Below are positions 33,711 through 43,639 of a stretch of DNA of 64,000 bases, piece after piece (the first letter of the stretch is position 1; the number at the start of each line of letters is the position of its first letter). The stretch spans positions 11,454 to 75,453 of the forward strand of contig CAZFDT010000018.1 in NCBI GenBank assembly GCA_964518335.1. Reading direction: 5' to 3'. Below the pieces are notes generated by a model that ran no database searches, was not told the DNA's origin, and saw only the letters and a program-made list of their open reading frames with translations. This DNA comes from CAZFDT01 sp964518335 (GTDB taxonomy: Bacteria > Planctomycetota > Phycisphaerae > Phycisphaerales > Phycisphaeraceae). Made by a program: the position numbers and the translations under genes.

Positions 33711-35065
33711 CAACCGCTACCAACTCCCCCGCCGTCTCTGATCCGATCGCCCGCGTCGCCGGCCCGCTGCCGGGCCCGCGCAGCGCCCAGCTTCTGGAAC
33801 AGTGGCACCGCTACGAGGCTGACGCCGTCGGGTTCCAGGCCCCAATCGTCTGGGACCACGCGCGCGGCATGGTCGTCACCGACGTGGACGGCAACAGGTT
33901 CCTGGACTGGACCTGCGGCGTGCTGGTGACCAACGTCGGGCACTGCCACCCGCACCTGGTCGAGGCCGCCCAGCGCGCCACCACCCGGCTGCTCAACAAC
34001 TACGAGTGCGCGAACGTCGAGCGGATCGAGGCGGCGCGGCGGCTAGTCGAGGCCCTGCCTCCCCACTTGGACAAGTGCTTCTTCCTTTCCACCGGGTCGG
34101 AGGCGATCGAGGCGGCCGCTCGCCTCATGAAGCGGCGCACCGGCAAATTCGAGATCATCAGCTTTGAGAGCGGGTTCCACGGCCGAACCAGCGCCGCGGC
34201 CGCGATGGGCGGCATGCCCGGGCCCAAGCGCGGCTACGGGCCCACCATTCCCGGCGCCATCCGCGTCATCTATCCCAACCCCTACCGTGACCCCTTTGGA
34301 TTCTGCGACGACGGGCCGGCGTACCGCAGGTACTTTGACTACCTGGACTACACCGTGGCGGCCAACTCGACCGGCAGTTTGGCCGGGGTCATGGCCGAGC
34401 CTTATCAGGGTGCCAGCGGCTTCATCTTCCCACCCAAGGGCTGGCTCAAGAAGCTGGAGCAGTGGGCCCACCAGCGCGGGCTGCTGGTCGCCATCGACGA
34501 GGTGCAGAGCAGCTACGGCCGCACCGGACGGATGTGGGCCGTCGAACATGAGGATGTTCGGGCCGACATCCTCACGATCGGCAAGGCGATCGGCTGTGGC
34601 GTGCCGGTCTCCGCGGTCGCGGCGACCAGCGACGTGTTCAGTTGCCTGCAGAAGGGTGAGTTGTCCAGCACGCTGGGCGGCAACCCGGTCGCGTCCGCGG
34701 CGGTCTGCGCCGTACTGGACATCTTCGAACAGGAAGGGCTGGTCGAAAACTCGGCGACGATGGGCGCCTACATGCTCGATCGGCTCACCGCGATGAAGGA
34801 CCGCTGCCGATACCTCGGCGACGTGCGCGGCCAGGGGCTGATCATCGGCCTGGAGTTCGTCAAGGACCGCACCACGCGGGAACCGGCGCCCGACCTCATC
34901 AAGCCGCTGATTGTCGATGCCGCCAATCACGGACTGCTGATCGGATCGGTCGGGTTCTACGGCAACGTGATCCGCGTCGCGCCGCCCCTGACCATCACCC
35001 GCGCCGAGGCCGACGAATCGCTGGCCATCATGGAGGGATGCCTGCAAAGGCTCAACGACCAATGA
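33707..35065 (+). CDS. Class III (omega) aminotransferase, PLP-dependent
   Basis: ATG at 33707 lies in an ATGA overlap with the previous stop; 452 residues. Family features are FLDWTCGVLVTNVGHCHP, the STGSEAIEAAARLMKR block, FHGRTSAAAAMGG, the IDEVQSSYGRTGRMW segment with the PLP-binding Asp, and the Schiff-base lysine in LTIGKAIGCGVPVSA. Members transfer the distal amino group of gamma-aminobutyrate, ornithine, diamino acids or amino sugars to a 2-oxoacid. Its position between a hydroxyacid dehydrogenase and an M20 hydrolase suggests it acts on an amine released by deacylation. Confidence 0.9.
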   Translation: MTTATNSPAVSDPIARVAGPLPGPRSAQLLEQWHRYEADAVGFQAPIVWDHARGMVVTDVDGNRFLDWTCGVLVTNVGHCHPHLVEAAQRATTRLLNNYECANVERIEAARRLVEALPPHLDKCFFLSTGSEAIEAAARLMKRRTGKFEIISFESGFHGRTSAAAAMGGMPGPKRGYGPTIPGAIRVIYPNPYRDPFGFCDDGPAYRRYFDYLDYTVAANSTGSLAGVMAEPYQGASGFIFPPKGWLKKLEQWAHQRGLLVAIDEVQSSYGRTGRMWAVEHEDVRADILTIGKAIGCGVPVSAVAATSDVFSCLQKGELSSTLGGNPVASAAVCAVLDIFEQEGLVENSATMGAYMLDRLTAMKDRCRYLGDVRGQGLIIGLEFVKDRTTREPAPDLIKPLIVDAANHGLLIGSVGFYGNVIRVAPPLTITRAEADESLAIMEGCLQRLNDQ

Positions 35066-36321
35066 CACCAACCACCGACGTGGCCCTGCAACAGGTTGTC
35101 GCCGACCTGCTTCCCGAAGCCCGGCAGTTTCTCTGCGACATGATCCGCTTCCCGTCCACACCTGGACAGGAACACCAGGTCATGGTCCACATCGAGCGGC
35201 AACTGCAGCGCATTCCGGGGCTGCAGGTCCAACGCGTGCCCATGCACGACACGATCACCCAGGACCCCGACTACAGCGATCCGGTCCAAGACATCAAGTA
35301 CGACGGCCGATTCAACCTGCGCGTAGTTCGCCCCGGCACCGGCGGCGGGCGCAAGCTCATCATCAACGCCCACAGCGACGTGGTACCCGCGTCCGAGGGC
35401 CAGGTCGACGCTTTTGATCCGAAGGTGACCGACGACGTGGTGTTCGGCCGAGGCGCCTGCGACGACAAAGGCCAGATCGCCACGTTCTACCTGCTGCTGC
35501 GAGCCCTCGACGCACTGGGCGTCCAGACGGCGGGCGACCTGGTCGGACACATCGTCAACGAGGAGGAGAACGGCGGCAACGGCACGCTGGCGATGGTGCG
35601 CAGCGGCGAACCCGGGGGGACGGCCGACGGCTGCATCGTCATGGAGGCGTCCGACGGCAAGCTATTCACCAGCATTCGCGGGGCCGTGTGGTTCCGCATC
35701 GTGTTTCATGGCAAGGCCGGCCACTCCGGCCAGGCGGCGCTAACCCGCAGCGCCCTGCTGATGGCCCGTGATGCGATGGCGAGGCTCGAGCAGTACCACG
35801 CCGACCTTCTCAAGGCCGGCCGGGGCCAGCCGCTGTTTGACGTGCATCCCAACCCGATGCCGATTACCTTCGGCAAACTGGTCGCAGGCAACTGGCCGGC
35901 GGCTGCGCCGAGTCGAGCCCAGCTCGAAGGCGTGCTGGGTCTGCTGCCCAACACGACCAAAGAGCGGGTCATGGAGGGTATGAAGCAGGCGTTGGACCGC
36001 GACAGTGCCTTGGCAGGTCAGTACGACCTGCACTTCATGTATCGCCACGACTCAAGCGTCGTGGATCCGGAGCATCCGTTCCCGCGTGCGGTGCTCGATG
36101 CCGCCGCCGCCGCGGGTGCGCCATTGCAGGTCGCCGCCATGACCGCAAGCTGCGACGCGTGGTTCTACAACAACCAGTTGAACATTCCCACCGTCGTCTA
36201 TGGCCCGGGCACATTGAAGGTCGCCCATTCCAAGGACGAACAGATTCCTCTGGCTGACATGGCCCGCGCCGCCACCGTGCTGGTGAACCTGGTGCGAAGC
36301 TTCTGTGGAGCACGAACATGA
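35062..36321 (+). CDS. M20-family metallohydrolase (ArgE/DapE-like)
   Basis: ATG at 35062 overlaps the aminotransferase stop in ATGA and gives 419 residues. The dinuclear zinc site residues are in INAHSDVVPA, GRGACDDKGQIATF, IVNEEENGGNGT and the C-terminal VAHSKDEQIP. The dimerisation domain starts near FHGKAGHSGQAAL. M20 enzymes cleave amide bonds of N-acyl amino acids, small peptides or succinyl-diaminopimelate. In this operon it may deacylate or hydrolyse an amide before transamination; the exact substrate is not inferable. Confidence 0.88.
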   Translation: MTPTTDVALQQVVADLLPEARQFLCDMIRFPSTPGQEHQVMVHIERQLQRIPGLQVQRVPMHDTITQDPDYSDPVQDIKYDGRFNLRVVRPGTGGGRKLIINAHSDVVPASEGQVDAFDPKVTDDVVFGRGACDDKGQIATFYLLLRALDALGVQTAGDLVGHIVNEEENGGNGTLAMVRSGEPGGTADGCIVMEASDGKLFTSIRGAVWFRIVFHGKAGHSGQAALTRSALLMARDAMARLEQYHADLLKAGRGQPLFDVHPNPMPITFGKLVAGNWPAAAPSRAQLEGVLGLLPNTTKERVMEGMKQALDRDSALAGQYDLHFMYRHDSSVVDPEHPFPRAVLDAAAAAGAPLQVAAMTASCDAWFYNNQLNIPTVVYGPGTLKVAHSKDEQIPLADMARAATVLVNLVRSFCGART

Positions 36322-37355
36322 AGGCACTGGTCAAGACCCAGCGTGGCAAAGGATTCCTCGAACTGCGCGACGAGCCTGAGGCGCGGGCGCCCGGATCCGG
36401 TGAGGTTCGCATCCGCATCGCCGCCTGCGGCATCTGTGGCACCGACCTCCACGTCATGAACGACGAGTTTCCCTACTGGCCGCCAGTGATCCTCGGCCAC
36501 GAGTTCAGCGGCACCGTCGTTGAGATCGGGCCCGACTGCGTTCGCGCCAAGGTGGGCGATCGCGTTGTCGCCGAGCCACACTCCTTGGCCTGCGGATCCT
36601 GCTACCTCTGCCGCACCGGGCAGGTGCAGATCTGCCCGCACAAGCGATCGCCAGGCTGGGGCATCAACGGCGCCATGACCAGCTTCATCACGTATCCCGA
36701 GAAGCTGCTGCACAAGATCCCCGACACGATGCGCTTCGAGCAGGCGGCCCTGGTCGAACCCACCGCCAACGCGGTGACCGACATCATCGAGCGTGCGAAA
36801 TTCACCGCCGGCGACCTGGCCGTGGTCATCGGGCCCGGCCCGATCGGACTGCTGTCGGCCATGGTTGCCCGAGCTGCTGGCGCCCGCGACGTCCTGGTCG
36901 TCGGAACGCCAGGCGACGAGGCGCTGCGACTGGCCAAGGCACGCGAACTGGGCTTCCCCACCGTCAACATCGGTAATGACGACCCCACTGAAGTTGTGAT
37001 GAAAATGACCGACGGCATCGGCGCCGACATGGTCATCGAGTGCTCCGGGGCGCCGCGCGCCATCCCCGGCACAGTGGACCTCATCCGTAAGCGCGGCACG
37101 ATCTGCGCCATCGGCCTTACCGGCGGCAGGAATGTCGAGCTGCCCTGGGACAAGTTCGCCTTCAAGGTCTGTGACCTGATCTTCAACCTCTCGACCAGCT
37201 ACACCAGTTGGGACCGCACCATCGCGATGATTGACAAGGGGCTGGTCCCTGCCGAGAAAATCATCACCCATCAGGCGCCGCTCGCGCAGTGGCGAGAGGT
37301 GTTCACCGCGTGCGAGAAGCTTGAAGCGCTCAAGGCGCTGCTGGTTCCCGCCTGA
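36318..37355 (+). CDS. Zinc-dependent medium-chain alcohol dehydrogenase (sorbitol/threonine DH-like)
   Basis: This 345-residue protein overlaps the previous gene by ATGA. The catalytic zinc ligands are in RIAACGICGTDLH and VILGHEFSGTV. The structural zinc has four cysteines in CGSCYLCRTGQVQICPH. The NAD-binding motif is VVIGPGPIGLLSAM. The family oxidises secondary alcohols such as sorbitol, galactitol, threonine or butanediol. It probably supplies another oxidation step of the pathway. The length is normal. Confidence 0.9.
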   Translation: MKALVKTQRGKGFLELRDEPEARAPGSGEVRIRIAACGICGTDLHVMNDEFPYWPPVILGHEFSGTVVEIGPDCVRAKVGDRVVAEPHSLACGSCYLCRTGQVQICPHKRSPGWGINGAMTSFITYPEKLLHKIPDTMRFEQAALVEPTANAVTDIIERAKFTAGDLAVVIGPGPIGLLSAMVARAAGARDVLVVGTPGDEALRLAKARELGFPTVNIGNDDPTEVVMKMTDGIGADMVIECSGAPRAIPGTVDLIRKRGTICAIGLTGGRNVELPWDKFAFKVCDLIFNLSTSYTSWDRTIAMIDKGLVPAEKIITHQAPLAQWREVFTACEKLEALKALLVPA

Positions 37356-37398
37356 TCGACCCGCCCCCCGGAACCAGAACACTCCCTGGAGATTCGAC

Positions 37399-38484
37399 AT
37401 GACAACCGACGCTGGCACGCTTGGCTTTGGCATCCTCGGCGCGGGGCTGGTCGCGCCATTCCACGCCAAGTCGGTTCGGGCCTCGCGCGGCGGCCGGCTC
37501 GTCGGCTTTTGCGATATGGACCCCCAGCGACTGCAGAAACTCACCGACGAGTATCAGGTGCGCGGATACACCAACCTGGACCAGATGCTCGCCGACCCCG
37601 AGATCGACGTTGTCAACGTCTGCACGCCCAATCACCTGCACCATGACGCGGTGATGAAAATCGCCGCCGCGGGCAAGCACTGCCTCACCGAAAAGCCCCC
37701 GGCCATGAGCTTGGCGCAGACCGACCAGATGATCGACGCCTGCAAGGCCGCGGGCGTGAAGTTCGGCTGCACCGTCCAGTGTCGCATGCGCCAGGCGATC
37801 CAGGCGATGCGCAGCGCCATTGCAGCCGGCCGGTTCGGCAAGATCCTCCACGCCGACGCGTACATGAAGTGGTATCGCACCCAGGAGTATTACCACATGG
37901 ATGCGTGGCGTTCCTCGCGTCAGAGCGGCGCGGGCGTCACCGTCCAGCACGCGTTCCATTACATCGACCTGCTGCAGTATCTCATGGGCCCGGCCGATCG
38001 CGTCTGGGCACGCATGACCAACCTCGCCCACCCGGGTGTACGACTCGAGGACACCCTGCTGTCTTTCATCAAGTTCGCCAACGGCGCCCAAGGCGTCGTC
38101 CAGGCATCCACCGCCCTGTGGCCGGGCACCGATCTGCGCATCGAGATCAACGGCGCCGACGGCACCGCGATCATGATCGGCGAAAAGATGGCGACTTGGC
38201 AGTTCAAGCAAGAGCGCCCCGAAGATGCGGACATTCGCGAGCTCGGCAACGCCAGCCAGGGCACCGCAGCCACCGGTCCCGCCGCGTTCGGGTTCCAGGA
38301 TCACGCCGTCGTCATTCAGGATCTCATCGATGCGGTCAACGCGAATCGCGAGGTGTGCATCCCCGTCACCTCTGTGCGACCGACGCTCGAACTGGTGCTG
38401 GCAATGTACCAGTCAGCCGCAGGCGACCGCTGGGTTGAGCTGCCGATCAAAGACGACCCGAGCATTTGGCAGGCGTCAATCTGA
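37399..38484 (+). CDS. Gfo/Idh/MocA-family oxidoreductase 3
   Basis: ATG at 37399 with CTGGAG upstream gives 361 residues. The Rossmann motif is LGFGILGAGLVAPFHAKSV and the EKP motif is LTEKPPAMS. The C-terminal domain has GGG-like SGAGVTVQHAFHYIDLLQYL and QGVVQASTALWPGTDLRIE. It is the third member of this family in the operon and more typical in length than the first two. It is separated from the zinc dehydrogenase by 43 bp, so still part of the transcription unit. Confidence 0.88.
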   Translation: MTTDAGTLGFGILGAGLVAPFHAKSVRASRGGRLVGFCDMDPQRLQKLTDEYQVRGYTNLDQMLADPEIDVVNVCTPNHLHHDAVMKIAAAGKHCLTEKPPAMSLAQTDQMIDACKAAGVKFGCTVQCRMRQAIQAMRSAIAAGRFGKILHADAYMKWYRTQEYYHMDAWRSSRQSGAGVTVQHAFHYIDLLQYLMGPADRVWARMTNLAHPGVRLEDTLLSFIKFANGAQGVVQASTALWPGTDLRIEINGADGTAIMIGEKMATWQFKQERPEDADIRELGNASQGTAATGPAAFGFQDHAVVIQDLIDAVNANREVCIPVTSVRPTLELVLAMYQSAAGDRWVELPIKDDPSIWQASI

Positions 38485-38768
38485 TCGATCAGCCGCAAGC
38501 GGGTGTATCGGTTGTGAGGCGGCGGATGTGATCGACGCGCTGACGGAGCGGTTCGTCATTCGCGGCGTGCGCCGGCACACTCGCAGCGACAACCGGCAGA
38601 GTTCATCGCCACGGCGATCCGGGGTCATCTGCCACGCGTGCACAGATCGTCAATACTCAAACGGCTCGCGTCCGCCCGGCACGCGGATCACGCGGATGAA
38701 GTGCTGCATGTCCGCGAATGAGGTTGGTGAGACCTTGTTCGCTTCCCGCCCACGACCCCGCATCTGGG

Positions 38769-39005
38769 TCATTGAACCTTTGGTCGATCAGGCGCAAGCA
38801 GTGACCGAGCCACGGTCGCCAGCTCTGACATGGTGGGAATCAGTTTCACATCCTCCGCCGTCTGAATGTACGAGGCGTCGACCTGGCGCCCGCCGATCAC
38901 CAGCAAAGCGTCGTGCTTTCGGGCACATGCGTGGATCGCGGCGATGTAGCGATCGATGGCGTCGGCACTCGACCATGAAACCTCGTTCATCTTGCGTTTA
39001 GCCAT
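38769..39005 (-). CDS. Small hypothetical protein (78 aa)
   Basis: The frame starts MAKRKMNEVSWSSADAIDRY and continues IAAIHACARKHDALLVIGGR. It is compact and of natural composition, with an alternating helix-strand pattern, but no family is recognised. It stands alone on the minus strand between the catabolic operon and the ferritin-like gene. The ribosome-binding site is not obvious. The preceding 38485-38768 has no convincing gene. Confidence 0.45.
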   Translation of the reverse strand: MAKRKMNEVSWSSADAIDRYIAAIHACARKHDALLVIGGRQVDASYIQTAEDVKLIPTMSELATVARSLLAPDRPKVQ

Positions 39006-39109
39006 CGTTCACCACGTCGTTCTACCGTGTGGTGAGATTGTCGGCCGGACGTTCCGGACTCGACACAAGCATTGCGGCGCGGCAACCACCCGCCCCCAGG
39101 AGCATCGTC

Positions 39110-39610
39110 ATGAGCGTCAAGATTCAGGATTTGCAGTCGTTGCTGGTTCACGAGGTCAAGGACCTGTACTCCGCGGAGACGCAGTTGGTCGAGGCTCTGC
39201 CGAAAATGGCCAAGGCGGCGCACGACCGCAAGCTCCGCTCCGCGTTCGACAAGCATCTGACGGAAACCAAGGCGCACGTCAAGCGGCTGGAGCAGGTCAG
39301 CGAGCAACTGGGCTTCAAGCCCACCGGGCAGAAGTGCTCGGGCATGGAGGGCCTGGTCGAGGAGGGATCGGACATGATCGACGAGGACGCGCCGCCCGAC
39401 GTGAAGGACGCCGGTCTGATTGCCGCGGCCCAGCGCGTCGAGCACTACGAGATCGCCGGGTACGGCACGGCCCGGACGTTTGCCCAGCGGCTGGGGATGG
39501 ACGACATCGCCAGCGCCCTGGGTGAAACGCTCGAAGAGGAAAAGGCTGCGGACATCGCCCTGACCGAGCTGGCGGTGTCGGGCATCAATGAAGCAGCGGT
39601 CAATGGCTGA
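39110..39610 (+). CDS. Ferritin-like DUF892 (YciE/YciF) stress protein
   Basis: ATG at 39110 gives 166 residues: MSVKIQDLQSLLVHEVKDLY, SAETQLVEALPKMAKAA, FDKHLTETKAHVKRLEQV and VEHYEIAGYGTARTFA. The family forms a four-helix bundle with Glu and His residues in the places of a diiron site. It is linked to osmotic and oxidative stress. The C-terminal EEEKAADIALTELA completes the bundle. It lies 66 bp upstream of a short-chain dehydrogenase gene that is probably part of the same stress unit. Confidence 0.9.
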   Translation: MSVKIQDLQSLLVHEVKDLYSAETQLVEALPKMAKAAHDRKLRSAFDKHLTETKAHVKRLEQVSEQLGFKPTGQKCSGMEGLVEEGSDMIDEDAPPDVKDAGLIAAAQRVEHYEIAGYGTARTFAQRLGMDDIASALGETLEEEKAADIALTELAVSGINEAAVNG

Positions 39611-39675
39611 ATGGAGGCGACGTCGTCTGCGGTCGAGGGGGCCGCAGACGGCGTGCCATCAAGGGATGCGATCTC

Positions 39676-40530
39676 ATGAACGTCACGACGCCACAACACG
39701 AGTGCGAACGCCCGCCGCAGTGGAAGGTGGAGGCGCAATCGGTCCGGGACAAGCGTGCCCTGGTCACCGGAGGCACGACCGGCATCGGTCGCACGATAGC
39801 GATGCTCCTGGCCCACCAGGGCGCTCATGTCTTCATCTTCAGCCGCGACGAACAGCATGTGCGTGACGCATCAAACGATCTGTCATCGGTCGGCAAGGTC
39901 GAGGCCATGACCGCGAACACGGGCAACGAGACCGATCTTGATCGCGTTTTCGAGCAGGTGGACGCCCGGCTGGGAGGCCTGGACATTCTGATCAACAACG
40001 CGGGAGTCTCGGGCGGGAGCGTCGCCGATGATTCGCCCGCCGATTACCGCAAGGTCATCGAGACCAACATCGCCGGCTACCTCGGCGTGACCCATCGGGC
40101 GATCCCCCTGCTGGCGAAGCGCGGCGGCGACATCATCAACATCGGGTCGATGTCCGCCAAGTCGCGCGGCAAAGGCAGTGATGTCTATGTCGCCACCAAG
40201 TCTGCCATCCGCGGTTGGAGCGACTCTCTGGCCAAGCAGCTCGCCGATGAGCACATTCGTGTGACCCTGATCGAGCCGGGACTGGTGGGGGCGGACATCC
40301 ATGACGATGAGAAGACCGATCCGCAGGTGCAGCGGCGCATGAACGACAAGAGTCAGATGCTGTACAGCGAGTCGATCGCCGAGGCTGTCCTTTACGTGCT
40401 CGTGCAGACGCCCGAGTGCCACATTCCCATGCTGCAGATTCAGCCGCTGCAGCGTCAGAGCGGAAAGCGGCGTGGCGCTGCTTTCACGACGGCGCGGCAG
40501 CCTGGACGGGGCGTTGCACTTCGGAATTGA
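39676..40530 (+). CDS. Short-chain dehydrogenase/reductase
   Basis: This 284-residue protein has the classical SDR features: the cofactor motif ALVTGGTTGIGRTIAMLLA, DILINNAGVSGG, and the catalytic Ser-Tyr-Lys set in NIGSMSAKSRGKGSDVYVATKSA. An N-terminal extension of about 30 residues precedes the Rossmann fold. The substrate is unknown. It follows the DUF892 gene, a combination consistent with a general stress role, but this is inference. Confidence 0.88.
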   Translation: MNVTTPQHECERPPQWKVEAQSVRDKRALVTGGTTGIGRTIAMLLAHQGAHVFIFSRDEQHVRDASNDLSSVGKVEAMTANTGNETDLDRVFEQVDARLGGLDILINNAGVSGGSVADDSPADYRKVIETNIAGYLGVTHRAIPLLAKRGGDIINIGSMSAKSRGKGSDVYVATKSAIRGWSDSLAKQLADEHIRVTLIEPGLVGADIHDDEKTDPQVQRRMNDKSQMLYSESIAEAVLYVLVQTPECHIPMLQIQPLQRQSGKRRGAAFTTARQPGRGVALRN

Positions 40531-40538
40531 ATCCATCC

Positions 40539-40567
40539 TTGACCGGACGCCCGCGATATGCTAACAT
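40539..40567 (+). promoter_or_regulatory. Putative gyrA promoter
   Basis: TTGACC (40539-40544) and TAACAT (40562-40567) are 17 bp apart. The following leader to gyrA is about 380 nt and holds a 9-bp inverted repeat, CTTCTGCGG/CCGCAGAAG (40576-40584, 40613-40621). A GTG frame at 40636 has a good AAAGGAG site but an odd composition; apart from this the leader shows no gene. Confidence 0.5.
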
Positions 40568-40948
40568 TTTACTAACTTCTGCGGCTGGCGTGCGCGCCGA
40601 CCGGGGCGGAGCCCGCAGAAGCCAAAGGAGCCGTCGTGAGCGACCTGGCGTTCATCCCGTTGCCGCGCGTCTGTTCGGGTGGTGCGGATGATGTGCGGAT
40701 GCTGCGGTGCACCTGCCGGGACCGGCCATGGGCGTGGGCGTGGGCCTTGGCAGAGCTCGCGGATATGGATCACTTATGGCGCAGTCGAAGGCATCGCGCC
40801 AAGCACGGAGCCCTGCCCGGACGCGGGCGAGGCGGGTTGCGGCCGGGGTGGTCAGGTCGGCCGGGATCGCGCCAATCCGTTAGAATGGATGGTTTACGCC
40901 CGAGCGGTTCGGACCGTTGCATTCCTCTTCCGGGATCAGGATTGAGCC

Positions 40949-43639
40949 ATGCCCGATGACATTGCCAAGGATGGTGCGCCCGATGCTCCGGAGGGCGACG
41001 CTGCCGCGAACGCCGGCCGCCTCGTCGATACCGCCATCGACCGCGAGTTGGCCGACAGTTACCTGACGTATGCGATGAGCACGATCGTCGATCGTGCCTT
41101 GCCCGACGTGCGCGACGGGCTCAAGCCCAGCCAGCGTCGCATCCTCGTGGCGATGAACGACCTGAATCTCTCGCCCGGTCGCAAGCACAGCAAGTGTGCC
41201 GGCATCGTCGGCGAGACGATGAAAAAGTACCACCCCCACGGCGACCAGGCGATCTACCCCACGCTGGTCAACATGGCCCAGGAGTGGAAGACGCGCTACC
41301 CGCTGATCGACAAGCAGGGCAACTTCGGGTCGATCGATCCCGACCCGCCGGCGGCGATGCGTTACACCGAGGCCCGCCTGCACCGCCACGCCATGGAACT
41401 GCTCGACGACCTCAAGCTCGACACCGTCGATTGGCAGCCCAACTTCGACGAGACCGTCGATGAGCCGCGCGTCCTGCCCGCCAAGTTCCCCAACCTGCTG
41501 GTCAACGGCTCGACGGGTATCGCCGTGGGCATGGCCTGCTCGATGGCGCCGCACAATCTGGGCGAGATCGGCCGGGGCATCCTCGCCGTGCTGGACAATC
41601 CCGAGATCCACCTGCAGGACCTGATGCAGCACGTGCCCGGGCCCGACTTCCCCACCGGCGGCATCATCTGCGGCCGACGCGGCATCGTCGAGGGCTACGC
41701 CACCGGCCGCGGCAAAGTCACCCTCCGCGCCAAGATCCACGCCGAGCAGCGCGGCAACCGCGACCTGCTCGTCGTCACCGAAATCCCCTACCAGGTCTCC
41801 AAGAACGACGCCATCGTCGAAAAAATCAAAGAGCAACGCAAAAACGACAAGCTCACCGACATCAGCGACGTCACCGACGAATCGAGCAACCGCGGCGGCA
41901 TGCGCCTGGTCATCGAACTCAAGCGCGGCGTGGACCCCACCGTCATCGAGAACCAGCTCTACCAGCTCACCCCGCTGCAGAGCACGTTCAGCATCAACAA
42001 CGTCTGCCTGGTCCACGGCCAGCCGCAGACGCTGGGCCTGCGCGAGCTGATCCAGCAGTACATCAACCACCGCAAGGAAGTGATCCGCCGGCGCACCGCC
42101 TTCCGCCTGCGCGAAGCGCAGCAGCAGGCCCACCGCATCGAGGGCCTGATCTATGCCGTGTGCGACATCGACGAGGTGATCAAGCTCATCCGCTCCAGCC
42201 GCACGCGCGACGAGGCGATCGACAAGCTCATGCTGCGCGGCTTCCGCATCCCCGCCGATCACCCCTACGCGCCGCAGATTCCCCAGCGGCTCAAGGCGGT
42301 CACGGCAACAGAGGACACCCGCCTCACCCGCGTGCAGGCCGAGGCGATCGGGCGCCTGCAGCTCATTCAGCTCGTCGGGCTGGAGATCGAGAAGCTCACC
42401 GCCGAGTACGCCAAGCTGCTGGAGCAGATCGAGGACTACGAGGCGATCCTGGCCAGCGAGGATCGGGTCAAGCAGATCATCCGCGACGACATCCACGAGT
42501 TGATCGCCAAGTACGCCGACCCGCGTCGGACGGAGATTCAGGAGGAGGTGGGCGACCTGAACATCGCCGACCTGACGCCGGTGGAGAAGGTCGTGGTGAC
42601 GATCACGCACGGCGGGTACGTCAAGCGATTGCCGGTGGATCAGTACCGCACGCAGGGCCGCGGGGGCAAGGGCGTGATCGGCGCCGATGCGAAGGAAGGC
42701 GACTTCACCGAGAAGGTGTTCGTGGCCTCGACGCACGACGACCTGCTGTGCTTCACCAACACGGGGCGCGTCTTCAAGATCAAGGTGTTCGAGATTCCCG
42801 AGGCGCCGCGGACCAGCCGCGGGCGGGCGATCGTGAACATTCTCGATCTGCGCGAGGGCGAGCGGGTGTGCGAGTTCATGCCCATCGAGGACTTCGAGCG
42901 GGGCGAGTATTTCCTGGTGTTCGCCACAGCCGGGGGGCTGGTCAAGCGCACGGCGCTGAAGGACTACCGCAACGTGAACCGGTCGGGCATCATCGCCATC
43001 GGCCTGCGCGAGGGCGACTCGCTGGTGGGCGTGACGTGGACGACGGGCAACGACCACATCCTGCTGGGGACCAGCAGCGGGTCGGCGATCCGCTTCCACG
43101 AGGACGACGCCCGCGCCATGGGCCGCTCCGCCTCGGGCGTCAAGGGCATCGACTTCCGCGACAGCGACAAGGGCCGCGTCGTCGGGCTGGTGCGCATCCA
43201 CGCCGACGAGGCCGAACCAGACCTGCTTTCGGTCACGGCCAACGGCTACGGCAAGCGCACGCCGCTGTCGGAGTACCTCGTGCAGCAGGAAAACGGCGAG
43301 ACGCGCGTGCAGTCGCGCGGCGGCTACGGCCGCAAGGACATCGACGCCGGCCCCCGGAATGGAGAAGTGGTTGGGTTGCTGTCCGTCCGCCAATCCGACG
43401 ACCTCATGCTCATCTCCACCGGCGGCATGATCGTCCGCATCAGTGCGGACACGATCCGTCAGGCCGGCCGCGGCACCATGGGCGTGCGCGTCATCAAGCT
43501 CGATGAGGGCGACAAGCTCGCCGCCATCGCCCGCATCGACGAGTCGGGCACGTCCGGCGGCGGTGATGACGAAATCGCCGCCGAACTCGACGACGGCCCG
43601 GACGACCCAGTCACCGACCCGCAACCCGAGGGGCAATGA
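40949..43639 (+). CDS. gyrA: DNA gyrase subunit A
   Basis: This 896-residue protein starts MPDDIAKDGAPDAPEGDAA, then the gyrase core ELADSYLTYAMSTIVDRALP and DVRDGLKPSQRR. The active-site tyrosine is in PPAAMRYTEARL and the GyrA box in RTQGRGGKGV, which marks it as GyrA and not ParC. The C-terminal beta-pinwheel blades repeat a V-x-T-x-x-G-x-V/L-K pattern (VFVASTHDDLLCFTNTG and others). It cuts and rejoins DNA for negative supercoiling together with GyrB, not in the window. The STAS gene overlaps its stop. Confidence 0.96.
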   Translation: MPDDIAKDGAPDAPEGDAAANAGRLVDTAIDRELADSYLTYAMSTIVDRALPDVRDGLKPSQRRILVAMNDLNLSPGRKHSKCAGIVGETMKKYHPHGDQAIYPTLVNMAQEWKTRYPLIDKQGNFGSIDPDPPAAMRYTEARLHRHAMELLDDLKLDTVDWQPNFDETVDEPRVLPAKFPNLLVNGSTGIAVGMACSMAPHNLGEIGRGILAVLDNPEIHLQDLMQHVPGPDFPTGGIICGRRGIVEGYATGRGKVTLRAKIHAEQRGNRDLLVVTEIPYQVSKNDAIVEKIKEQRKNDKLTDISDVTDESSNRGGMRLVIELKRGVDPTVIENQLYQLTPLQSTFSINNVCLVHGQPQTLGLRELIQQYINHRKEVIRRRTAFRLREAQQQAHRIEGLIYAVCDIDEVIKLIRSSRTRDEAIDKLMLRGFRIPADHPYAPQIPQRLKAVTATEDTRLTRVQAEAIGRLQLIQLVGLEIEKLTAEYAKLLEQIEDYEAILASEDRVKQIIRDDIHELIAKYADPRRTEIQEEVGDLNIADLTPVEKVVVTITHGGYVKRLPVDQYRTQGRGGKGVIGADAKEGDFTEKVFVASTHDDLLCFTNTGRVFKIKVFEIPEAPRTSRGRAIVNILDLREGERVCEFMPIEDFERGEYFLVFATAGGLVKRTALKDYRNVNRSGIIAIGLREGDSLVGVTWTTGNDHILLGTSSGSAIRFHEDDARAMGRSASGVKGIDFRDSDKGRVVGLVRIHADEAEPDLLSVTANGYGKRTPLSEYLVQQENGETRVQSRGGYGRKDIDAGPRNGEVVGLLSVRQSDDLMLISTGGMIVRISADTIRQAGRGTMGVRVIKLDEGDKLAAIARIDESGTSGGGDDEIAAELDDGPDDPVTDPQPEGQ

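Noticed and set aside
40636..40959. GTG frame with an AAAGGAG site in the gyrA leader
   Set aside because: The ribosome-binding site is good, but the product is Arg/Gly/Trp-rich, runs into gyrA and matches no family. A short leader peptide cannot be excluded.
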